From: Neonectria sp. B-13
Lineage: Eukaryota > Ascomycota > Sordariomycetes > Hypocreales > Nectriaceae
Assembly (NCBI GenBank): GCA_002682825.1
Contig: NOKP01000030.1
Coordinates: 505,924 to 569,923, forward strand
DNA: 64,000 bases
Direction of reading: 5' to 3'
Shown here in pieces: positions 54,601-64,000 of this stretch (within the stretch, counting starts at the first letter, position 1; each line of letters starts with the position of its first letter). The notes under the pieces are model-generated. The model saw only the letters and a program-made list of their open reading frames with translations. It made no database searches and was not told the DNA's origin. Both the position numbers and the translations under genes were made by a program.

Positions 54601-57244
54601 GATATGGTCCGAAGAAGACTGGCATCGAGTCGTTGAGCATATAACAGAACGACATTCGATGCTCCGAAGTCGCTTTGTCCGAGACCACAACGGTGAGCCT
54701 CGTCAGGTTGTCCTCCCTGATATCGCGGAGTCCTTCCGGCTTCTCTTTCATCATGTCTCAAGCAGAAAGGAGGCCTCAAAGATTGCCGAACAGGCCCATG
54801 CGAGCGTGAGCGTACTACGAGGTCCGCCGTTTTCTCTCGATCTGGTCCACGTGGATGGCGATGGACAGTATGCCCTGTTTGTTGCCCATCATATGGTGGT
54901 CGATTTAGTATCATGGCGCATCATTCTTGACGACATTGAGCGTCTTCTCTCTTCGACGGTACCTCGCCCAAGACATCCGCTACCCTATCAACAATGGGTC
55001 GAGTGTCAGATTAATCGCAGCCAAGCCATTGAGAGTCCGTCGCAAATTCTCCCTTTTGAGGTGCGTCCAACGGACTACGGTTACTGGGGCGTCACGCCTG
55101 AGCAAAACACATTCGGCAACGCATCCAAGATCGAGTTTGTGCTGGACGAATTGACAACATCGATATTACTGGGCCAGGCAAATAGAGCGTTGGATACCAA
55201 ACCGCAGGAGATCTTTCAAGCAGCCCTGTTGTATTCATGGGTAGACGTCTTTCATAATCGACAGTCCCCTATTGTGTTTACTGAAGGACACGGAAGAGAG
55301 CCGTGGGATGACGATATGGACCTTTTCAACACTGTGGGATGGTTTAGCACTGCCTGGCCTTGCACTGTTGATGATGTGTCTCCCGCTACATTAACATTGC
55401 CAGAGATGCTCTATGAGGTCAAGGCTGCGAGCCGAAAGATTTCGAACAATGGCCTCCCATATTTCAGTGCTCGTTATCTCAACCCGTCGTGCAGACGACA
55501 GTTTGCTCATCACGGTTTTATGGAGGTTCTCTTCAACTACAAAGGACAATATCAGCAACTTCAACGAAAAGGCAGCGCCTTCTCTCAACCTTCTTGGACG
55601 CCGGATGTCGATAAAGATATATCGCCAGATATGCCTCGATTTGCGGTTTTTGACATAGAAGTTGATGTCATCAACAAATGCCTGCATGTTTCGACATGGT
55701 TCTGCAACAATACGTCACGCAAAGCCGACATCGCGAGATGGATTGCCCAATATGAAAAGGCTCTGTATTTTGCTTCGCAAGAACTTGTTGGCCAAACCGT
55801 TTCGCTGCCTGAGGTCGACTTTCAACTTCTCGGAACGTCATTCGCAGAAACTCGGGCTCTTTGCTCCGAGATATGCAAACGACTCAGCTTGACTTCGACA
55901 GCCGTGCTCGAAGACGTGTATCCAGCCTCCAAGTCGCACGTCGGGCTCCTTTCTGGTCTCACCGGTCATGCAGGCAAATATTCGGTTTGTGAAATCCAAG
56001 AAATTATTACCTGCCGTCCTATTGATTCCGCTCTGGTCACCAAGGCGTGGCACTGGCTGGTGAAACAGCACCAGATACTACGTACGGTGCTGCTTGATGA
56101 CCTGGGCTTAATGGTCGTACCGCTGCATGTTGTGTTAAAAGAGATTGAACCAAACGTGGTAGCGTTACCTTTATCTTCGGATCCGATCCAAAGCTTGAAG
56201 TTACTTCCAAGAACCAGGAGTTGGGACGCTGCGCCGGCCAATAGCCTTGCAATATGTCAGGGCCTTGACGGGCGGCTCATGATTAGGCTGGAATCTGGTC
56301 ACACCATGATCGACGGCACATCCATCTCGCTTCTTCTACAAGACTTTTGTGGCGCTATCAACGGCCAGATGAACCCAGTCAAGCCCCCATTATACCGGAG
56401 CTATGTTGAATATCTCAGTCAGCTCTCCCACGTCCCAGTCGACAAATACTGGAAAGAAACACTGGCCGGTGCCCTGCCTTGTCTCTTTCCACCACTCATC
56501 GATCCTCCACATTCGCCTGAATTGTGGACTGCACATAGAGAGATCAAAAGTCCTGAGCGCCTTCATGAATTCTGGCGGCTTCATGGCCTCACGCTTACTA
56601 ACCTCTTTCAAGTAGCGTGGGGAATGGTCTTACGACGATACACTGGCATCTCAGACATTCTCTTTGGCACTCTCGTGGCCGGGCGAGATCACACTATACC
56701 GGACATCTGGAAAGTAATTGGTCCCTGCATCAACATTCTGCCGTGCCGCATCCAGATGAAAGATGACCTCGTCCTCCTCGATATCATGAAACGCAACCAA
56801 GCCGACATGCAACACCGCGTGGACCATCAAAACTGCTCTCTAACACAGGTTATGAAGGCGTCCGATTTGGACCACGTGATTCCATTCAACACCTGTTTGA
56901 CGGTGCAACCCTCTCTCTCGGGCATGACAACATCTAGCCAAGATGGGTCGACAACACTCCGTCTCTTCGAACACCACGACCCCACCGAGGTAAGATCAAT
57001 TATCCCTTAAATAGCAATAATAGCTGCTGCTAATCAACTGTTTTCCCAGTTTGATCTCTGCGTCGCGGTTTTCTTTTCGCCGGGGAAACTGATGATCGAC
57101 CTCCGCTACTGGACATCCGTCTGCTCGGATGACATGGGGGCAACTTTGCTCCATGAATTCGAGACGACTATTTCTCAAATGATCCAACATCCGCATGCCT
57201 CTGTTGCTAGTCTTGACAAATGTATCCGTGGTAAGGGGGAATAA
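48644..57244 (+). CDS. Nonribosomal peptide synthetase, partial C-A-T-C-A-T-E-C, 2827 aa
   Basis: Exons 48644-49099, 49157-56989 and 57050-57244 (8484 nt). An N-terminal half C domain (1-220, no HHxxxDG) precedes A1 (about 235-740; YTSGSTGVPKG near 380, GYGPAEC near 513). T1 follows (LGGSSI, Ser809), then C1 with an intact IHHAVMDG near 1003. A2 (about 1340-1860; FTSGSTGTPKG near 1459), T2 (LGGDSI, Ser1881, the GGDS form usual before epimerases) and E follow. E has HHMVVDLVSWR near 2063 and TVGWFSTAWP near 2213. A final C domain with SGHTMIDG near 2533 runs to the end. Pocket codes aligned to GrsA are D-I-L-F-V-G-G-V-L-K (A1) and D-I-L-A-E-G-S-I-M-K (A2); I assign no substrates. Order predicts a dipeptide with a D second residue, then release or cyclisation by the last C domain, as reported for the dimodular AnaPS. 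No thioesterase or reductase is present. Confidence 0.94.
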
Positions 57245-58872
57245 GTCATACATCAGTATTATAAAGTACTAGTATTGAGTCTAATACCAAGGAGATTAGG
57301 TAGTGTTGATATTATGATAGTAATTAATACCAATGATAATGTTCGTAATGTTAGATTTAGGAGCTCTGGGAGTTAGAAGTAGACTTTGAGGACTCTCGGG
57401 CTTAGGATGTAACAGCTGATGCCATGGATGGTTATGTGTTAGCAGTGCAATACCCGGTCAACACATAGGAGGCAGTTGGTATAACGACCTCCGGCAATGC
57501 CGAGGCCACGGGCGCAGAGGCCCAGATGTTCATAGCATGGAACTCCACCTGGTCATGAAAGTTTCCGTACCGGTTGGTATCTCTAGCGTTGAATGAGGTG
57601 TCGGAGGCCATCTTGAGGACGCGTTTACCGTATGCCTTGACTAAATTCATATTCTCAGGGGGGCGTCTAATGGAGTAGGGATTTGGATTTTCTTCCCATT
57701 TTCTGATGAGTGCCGCTCTCAGCGTGCCTGATCCGCCGAGCAGGATCTTTGGGAAAGCCACGCCAGCCGTCGGACTTGAGCCTGAGCAAGGTAGTTCAGA
57801 CAGGAATGCACTGCCAGCCTACAGGCCTGTGACGTCAAGCATACGTTTTCCACTGGGCCGGGCTGCATATACCAATGTTAGTGACAGAAATCGCCCCCGC
57901 CAAGTTACTGATTGCCATAGTATGCAGTAGTCCGCAGTGTGTAGAGGTAATTGGTGGTGTGGCATCCGGGGCCATATTTTATGCCTCTAGACATAAGGGT
58001 GTACCTAGCTGTCGTGAGGGGGCAATGCGTGAAACAGTCGCTGATATAGAATACATTACTTGTATCTGATAGCCGTCGCCTTGTTGAATGGCAAAGAAAG
58101 GGGAGAGAAGGAGGCCACAGCGAGAGAGAACGAAGTGAGTCGTGCGTGCGTGTCAGATTAACGGAGGTCACGAAGGGGAATGATTATTTTGGTGATGCAG
58201 TCACCTTGGATATTGGCGTCGATTGGGCTATCGCAGACCTAGGGGCCCTGCAAGAAAGTCAAAGACAGGTAGTCTCCAACTGTAGCATCGAGTCAGGAAA
58301 CATTTTTATCAAATGAATGGTTCAAATCAGGCCGTCCCTCGTAGCTTCTAAGGTTTCCTTATAGACTAGTATCCGTAGATTGGGTTAAGTTATCGCATGC
58401 CGCGTACAGAGCGGTAGCGAACCAATTGTGTGAGCTCGTAGTGTCGATCATTTATATGTCACCTCAAGTAATAGTCAGGTCATTTGAAGTACGCGCGCGT
58501 GGACTCACGACGCATTTAACTAGATTATTATGCATTGCACGTGTTCGCATTAAACCCACAATCCCTAAGATCTCTAGCACTCTAGTGGGACGTCTAGGAA
58601 GTCAATAAATAGCTACTCGCATGAAATCATGCATAATACTAGCCCCAGCCTATTAAGATAATCTTTATCGCTCGGCCTCGAATCAATCAGCGGGAAGGTC
58701 GGAAAATATTCTTTTATAATCGCCTATAATAATCACATGTAACTTGCGTTCTTTTCATTTCTTTCATGCCGTTTTGTTTTCTCGCCCATCAGACACTCAC
58801 TACACTATTACATATATAATTGCACAGATTAACTTGTTACCCGCTATACAATTCACACTCTTTTCCTTCAAA
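57245..58872. other. Intergenic region at the right border of the cluster
   Basis: No clear gene. A minus-strand ORF at 57761-57432 (109 codons from a GTG) has no recognisable family and no ATG. 57250-57350 is AT-rich. Confidence 0.35.
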
Positions 58873-59276
58873 ATGGGCAAATCCAGATCCAACGCTTAAG
58901 ACTTCTAGCACGCCCCTGCTTCACCCTCGTCAGACAAAAATGTATTCGCGCCTCGCCCAGGAACGTCCGGCACCGAGAACCTACTTATGACGGTACAACA
59001 AGAGGCATCAGAACAATACATCAAGGCACAGCGGGACGAGAAGGCTTATCGCTCCAAGAAGCACGCGACACGGGCGCGCGCCAACTGCAACGAGGCCAAG
59101 GCTCACTTCAGGGAGGCCATCTCCCATTTAAATTAGACATCAAGGGAATATTCTCTGTTATGGGGGCTATCCCCTACATGCTTGCTGAGAAGCGCGAGCA
59201 ACGAAGACGGAGGGCCGAAGTAAAGAAGTGTGAAAGACCCGTGAGCGGAAGACGAAACTTGAGGATGCCCTCATGT
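58873..59276 (+). pseudogene. Pseudogene of a small charged helical fungal protein
   Basis: From ATG 58873 one frame gives MGKSRSNA, a TAA, DF, a TAG, then a 70-residue charged run including EASEQYIKAQRDEKAYRSKK and ARANCNEAKAHFREAISHLN, then another TAG. After a frame change it continues as MGAIPYMLAEKREQRRRAEV. The pieces fit one small, highly charged helical (possibly coiled-coil) protein of about 130-150 residues, with at least three stops and one shift. I do not recognise the family. All three stops are TAA or TAG, compatible with C-to-T change of Gln codons. Confidence 0.5.
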
Positions 59277-59666
59277 GATCCAGTAGAAGCCACAAAATTG
59301 CACCAGCCAAGTCAATAGGACTTGATTGGTTTGCCTAAAAGGATATGTCGTGAATGTTTGCCCAAGATACTAACGTTTAAATGGAGGGGTCTACGGAACT
59401 GCAAGCTAAACACGGAAGGTAGACTCGAGATGATATGATCATTCTTTCCGTGCTTCGTTGCTCCCAACTCACAAATCTGAAGCTGTAGTACAGCATTTCT
59501 GAGTAAATCGGTGCTATCTTAAGTTATGGATGAAGAGTTTTCTCCACTGTAACACTGATTTTGTACCGTTTTCATAGTAGGTCCTGCTCCTGTTTCCTCT
59601 AACACAGCAAGAAACCGTTCCAAAATGCTTTGTTCCGCCCGCAAGATCCATTAAAAGCTGTAGCCG
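59277..59666. other. Intergenic region, no gene recognised
   Basis: No coding signal, repeat or RNA gene seen. Confidence 0.3.
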
Positions 59667-59927
59667 CTAATCCTTTGTCATTGGCTGCCGCCTCTGTATT
59701 TGCCTTGCCCTTACACTTAGTATCCGGTCCAAATCTCTGCAAGCTTGGTCGCTCGAGTTGCATAGCCCAGTTGCAGTCAACGGTGGGCCAAACGAGGTCC
59801 CAAAATCCTTCCTGACAAATGCCAGGTAATTTTCAAAATCGTCGGTTTCAATTTCGATGTCATAGTCTCCTTGTCCCCAGATGATTGCACAGCTGGCTTG
59901 GATGCGTTGGCCTTGAGCAGAGGACAT
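59667..59927 (-). CDS. Small hypothetical protein, 86 aa
   Basis: Single ORF from ATG 59927. The sequence looks protein-like: QASCAIIWGQGDYDIEIETD, DFENYLAFVRKDFG, then a Cys pair (LCNSSDQACRDLDRIL) and a basic tail. I do not recognise a family and see no signal peptide. It could be a complete small gene or the first exon of a longer one; no clear donor was found before the stop. It lies 680 bases from the MYND-finger gene, on the same strand. Confidence 0.4.
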   Translation of the reverse strand: MSSAQGQRIQASCAIIWGQGDYDIEIETDDFENYLAFVRKDFGTSFGPPLTATGLCNSSDQACRDLDRILSVRARQIQRRQPMTKD

Positions 59928-60600
59928 GACTAGATATACAGCTGTATTTGTGGGAGTGTTGGATTCGATGAATGTGAAAGAAATGTTGTGGCTTTTGGTT
60001 TTCTTTTTGATGTTGGGGATAACAAGCCTGGTCCACTAAGAAGAGCAACAGAGGGTATTAAATACCTCTTCTATCATGCCTGATTGCGGGGGCTGAGTCA
60101 GTTGGGCCGGCCTGAGTGCACGTGGTGGTCTCGTTAACCACTGTAATGCCAGGCTGGAGCATTGTGCATGCTGCAAGCGGGAAGAATGTAGGCTCACGGC
60201 GGCTAACTACGTGTGCAATTGGCCAATACGCCAGCAACACGCAGGGGGGAGAATTTGTGCATTAGCCTTCGTGCAGTCCACGCAGGCTTCCAAGGCTGTG
60301 CCTGGGCTATCCGACGTTTACATTGAAGGTAATAATAAGGTCAAGGTCGCGTTTACTATCTATAAAAACATAAAGGGAGCCTTGGATTGCATTGCAGTCT
60401 GCATGTTTCCTTGTTGCAAGAGCCTCGGTGGCCGATCTCTTTTGCCACAGCCCCGCCAGCCCGATTCACTACCCTATAAATGGTCGACTACATCATAACT
60501 CAGGAGCCGAGCTTGGTGTTGAATATGCTATCATTCCCACCCGTTGACTCATAATGGCTTCTGTTCCTCATCCTCGGCAAGTACGTTTGCGAATGTCCTT
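59928..60600. other. Intergenic region, no gene recognised
   Basis: The 3' flank of the MYND-finger gene and the 5' flank of the small ORF. A 95-codon plus-strand ORF at 60211-60498 has no recognisable features. Confidence 0.3.
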
Positions 60601-62620
60601 CTAAAAAGTGCGGTTGTCGATTCTCTTCCACTCCACATAACGCTCCTTGCCCGTCATGCCCTCGCTCAAAATCCGGTCAAACTCCTCCTGAGCCCCTGGC
60701 TGTCCAGGCCGGAGTTTCAATCGGTACGGCCACTTCTCGATGATTGTATGCCTCTCCTTCATCGCGGCCCCCAAGTATTTCGCCGCCTCATGGAACTGCA
60801 AGTCGTCACGGTATCTGTCCCAGGTGTTAGCTCCAAGTATCGCTCACGTTGTATTTCCAAGTGTACACGTGCCGATTGAAGATGTCATCATAGGTTGAGG
60901 CGACTTCCCGGCCAAGGTTGAACTTGATGAGCTCGGGGTCATTGGTGGAAATGTCCCTTCTTGACGGGGGCAAGAACCTGAGGAGTCGTTGTGTTGCTTG
61001 ACTGTTCAGAGTCATGTCTCGCATCCGGTCATGATCGGTCAGCGTCTCATCGACAGCGTTCATGAATAGGGTAATCAAGGTAGCATGAGGATTCTCGAGA
61101 GGAGTTTGAAGCAAGGGCACCATTGTGTATAGTGAGCGGTGAATGCCTAGGTATCCACCATCTGAGATGTTTGATACCTGAAGATGGTTAGTCTGCCGTG
61201 TGCATCTATATTGAAACGTCTTAAGGGAATATGCAATTATCATCAGAACCGCCCAGAAGATTTCTTACCTCAATTCTGCTGAATAGTTTATCCCCGAGAT
61301 GGGCAGGTAGGGAAAGGGCATCAACATTGAGCAGCTCAAGCCTAATGCTCAGTCTTGAAAGCTGACCAAGAAAAGATTGAAGAATTTCTCGGAGATGGTA
61401 GAAGAGCTTGCCGTACATGTCTGCAGTGGCAGGTCCACTGGACGTTTCGGCAACCTCCTTGGATGACCAGCCGCTAAAGGGATCAGCATTGTCCTTCATG
61501 GGCCAGACATCAGCGGTCTGAAAGAACGTCCTTTTTCCAGTTAGCGACACGCCACGCGTTGATAGGTTTCGGTTCGCCCACGGATTTGGTTCTCGGAAGT
61601 CATGCCGAGGGTTCCCGAAAGGCAGCAAGATGCCATCTTCTTGGAACTTGTTCATGGCAATTCGGTGTTTCGCCTGCTGGCAGTATAGACGCCGATCTCG
61701 ATAGTCCTTTCTGGACTCTGCCCTGGTAACAGAGGCGCGGACCTCTTGTGCTCGTTCAACTGTGAATCCTGGAGGAATGTCCAAAAAAGACAAGAGTCGA
61801 TCCCACGACGATTTATCAAGAACAACTCTCAAAGACCGCTGGCCGAAAGACCATGTCTTTGCCTGCAGACTTTCAGACGCCTTGTTTTTGATCTTATTGC
61901 AGACAGTTCCAATGAGTGGGAGAATGCGTTGCTGAATGAGGCAAATGTCAGACTTGCGTATGAAAGCGGAGTACCAAATGTGAATGATAGAGTCGACTGC
62001 TTCCTCAACATTGTCGACCACCAGGGCAATGAGTAGAAAGATGACGTTGCGAGCCACAATGTCAATGTCGCGGTCGTTGAGTACAGTGTCAATAGAACCA
62101 GTGTATGTGCCCGGAAGCTGGGCAATGGTCTTGACAAGGTTGCGGAAGTCTCCCGAAGCTATGTAGAGATATCGGTCAGTGGTGGCAGGTAGAGAGATAG
62201 GCGGTAGAATGAATCATATACCAGCAAAGAGAAGACGCAAGTCCCCCGTGTATCCATGACCCTCGTTGGATCCAAGTTGAAGGACATCAAGCGCAGGAAC
62301 ATTACCCCAGAGGTATTTCTTGCCTCCAAACTGTTCTCCAATGCCCGGTCTCACAAACGCCGGTGTTCGCTTCTCCAACACCCAGCTAGGCTGCCATTCT
62401 TGTTTACCTAGAAGTGACCGACAGTCGACATTGTGTCGTGGCCAGTGTGACTTTTGGCAGGCCGCGCCGCAATACTAGACGAGGAGCTCTGTTAAAAATG
62501 GTCTTGCATTGCAGATGGAACAAGTCTAGTGGGTGAACTCACAACGACAAGGAGGCAGTTCTTGCAGCTGTAGTTGCCCGTTTTGTTGCAGTTGACACAG
62601 ATGAACTTCGGGGTCGACAT
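60601..62620 (-). CDS. MYND-type zinc finger protein with DUF4470-like region, 581 aa
   Basis: Five exons: 62620-62543, 62474-62222, 62158-61269, 61177-60867 and 60814-60601 (1746 nt). The N-terminal MYND finger is assembled across intron 1: CVNCNKTGNYSCKNC, then YCGAACQKSHWPRHNVDC, with the C-x2-C..C-x2-C..C-x3-C..H-x3-C ligands of zf-MYND (PF01753). Residues about 75-200 (LWGNVPALDVLQLGSNEGHG, DLRLLFAASGDFRNLVKTIAQLP, ARNVIFLLIALV) match the DUF4470 region often fused to MYND fingers in fungi. The rest is a conserved helical region ending YRDDLQFHEAAKYLGAAMKERHT. The last intron (60866-60815, donor GTACAC, 52 nt) is needed to reach that end; reading through gives an early stop. MYND fingers mediate protein-protein contacts; the protein's role is not known. 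Confidence 0.85.
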
Positions 62621-63119
62621 GCTTCTTGGCTGAGGTGCTGTGTTATAATCCAGCTTGAGTATATGAGCTTTAGGCACGAAATGAAGTGAGAAAATGGCAA
62701 TGTTATATACGGCGGGGTTGTTTCAGGAGGCTTTCCCAACAAACCACAGATTCAAGGGCGGCTATTCATTAGCCTATGAAGTCACGCCTGCAGGCCTCAC
62801 ACCCCGGATCCGTCATTCGTTGGGAATCAGGAGTCGGCAGCCTGCATTTGAACTGGCAAGTAGTCTCGGAGACATCCCACCCTGGTAATACATGCGAAGG
62901 AACCTAGACACAGAGCATGATACTGTCAGCCTGAGCCAGGAGTGCAGATCGGACACGGCCCTTGTTGAGCGAACCGCGGCGGGGTGGCGCAAAGAGAAGT
63001 GTTGGCATGCGGGAGGCCGACCACCTGGCTTGGCTGCAGGTAAGGCGCGACTGGACTGGCTGATTATGTAGCATGGTCTGCCTCATTTCGCAAAATATTC
63101 TGCATTAATGGATATTCTA
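62621..63119. other. Intergenic region right of the MYND-finger gene
   Basis: Normal base composition, holding the MYND gene promoter. ORFs at 62694-62888 and 63086-62904 have no recognisable content. Confidence 0.3.
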
Positions 63120-64000
63120 GCTTGAATGAGGACAGTCTTCTTATATTAAAGGACTTTACTACCAGTCTGTAATTGTACATAAGATAGGTTATTAGCGAGT
63201 TAGGAAAGAAATACTTAATATAGATTTATATCTTAATAATAGAAAGCAGTAGATATATAAGTCTATAGGTATATAGCTAGGCTGGATTAGAAAGGTAGAG
63301 CTTGAATGTATATAGGAATATAAGTATATAAGCTTAAGAGCCTTATTATATTTATATATAAAATTCTAACTGAAAGGTAAATAGAAAGAAAAAAGATAGA
63401 AAAGAGAGAGAATCTTATATATTTATATAGCAATTCTTTATAGTAATTTTAGCTTTAGTTAATATTATTTAATAGATTAAAATAATATAATACATAATAT
63501 ATATCTAGCTTTTCTAAGACTTAACTTTTCTAAGATCTAGCTTTTCTAGCTAATTAGAATAGTAAAACTTACATTTTAACTTTATAATAGAAACTTCTAT
63601 CTTCTTAATTTATTATTGCCTTAGGCTTAAGTATTAAGCTTATTATACTATTGTTTTTTCTATTTTCTTTTATACTATTTAACCTTTAGCCTTTTTTCTA
63701 AGTATATACTACTAAGAACTATTATATATAAATAACTTAAATATAATAAGCTTTTCTAATAATATAGTTTATATTAATATTATACTTTAAGCTTATTTTT
63801 ATAATTTCTTTAAGTCTTTTCTTTTTTAATATTTAATTTATAAAAAGCTTATTTTAAACTATAATATATATAAGTAACCTAATTATCTTTTATTAAACTA
63901 ATAAGTTAAACTAGCTTTTTTCTCTTATTCTTAATATATTATACTAAAATATAATATAGTTATAATATATATAATAATTATTACTATTAAGACTACTTTT
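63120..64000. repeat. Very AT-rich block to the right edge
   Basis: From about 63120 the sequence shifts to extreme AT richness, with runs such as TATATATAAG, TTTCTAAGACTTAAC and AATATAATA, almost no CpG, and no ORF longer than a few codons. This is the usual look of a RIP-mutated transposon tract or AT-isochore. Which element it came from cannot be told. Confidence 0.75.

Noticed and set aside
57432..57761. 109-codon minus-strand ORF right of the NRPS cluster
   Set aside because: No ATG, no recognisable family, and the plus strand is open as well.

Overview
The window looks like nuclear DNA of a filamentous ascomycete (Pezizomycotina, probably Sordariomycetes). Genes carry short 47-113 nt introns with GT..AG ends and CTRAY-like branch points, intergenic spaces are about 0.3-1.5 kb, and the gene content is typically fungal: a Zn2Cys6 regulator, NRPSs, a tyrosinase, a GH43 arabinanase, WSC and CBM18 proteins, and a MYND-finger protein. 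Several genes are broken by C:G to T:A stop codons and by indels, as expected where repeat-induced point mutation and decay have acted. No rRNA, tRNA or CRISPR array was recognised.

Layout. 0-3 kb: a Zn2Cys6 regulator (cut by the left edge) diverges from an MFS sugar transporter. 3.4-4.9 kb: a RelA/SpoT-type nucleotide pyrophosphokinase-like protein. 5.2-10.2 kb: two adjacent genes with related MACPF-like modules, the second a 1059-residue protein with C-terminal H-type-lectin-like repeats and a 7-nt micro-exon. 11.5-18.6 kb: an amino-acid permease, a tyrosinase and an aminoglycoside-phosphotransferase-fold kinase. 19-31 kb: a degraded tract holding relics of a conserved fungal protein, an X-Pro peptidase C-terminus, a beta-lactamase-fold esterase, a P450, an MFS transporter and a hAT transposase. 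Apparently intact genes lie among them: a secreted DUF336/GlcG-like protein, a GH43 arabinanase and a SnoaL-like protein. 32.6-37.4 kb: a ferric reductase, a chitin-binding relic and a WSC-domain cell-surface protein.

37.6-57.2 kb: a five-gene biosynthetic cluster. It has a one-module NRPS (A-T-C, minus strand), an FAD monooxygenase, a radical-SAM lysine 2,3-aminomutase, an APH-fold kinase (minus strand) and a 2827-residue NRPS (partial C-A-T-C-A-T-E-C). The aminomutase keeps the lysine-reading Asp pair and the PLP lysine, and the binding pocket of the one-module NRPS carries two acidic residues. A (beta-)lysine-containing nonribosomal peptide is therefore a reasonable hypothesis. The FAD monooxygenase plus A-T-C NRPS plus larger NRPS recalls fumiquinazoline/tryptoquialanine assembly; a lysine aminomutase plus phosphotransferase recalls bacterial beta-lysine antibiotics. 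I know of no described fungal system combining the two.

57-64 kb: a relic of a small charged protein, a small hypothetical ORF, an intact MYND-finger gene, and a very AT-rich right end.

Coordinates of spliced genes were worked out by hand from splice sites and reading-frame continuity. Protein family names come from recognised motifs, not from searches.
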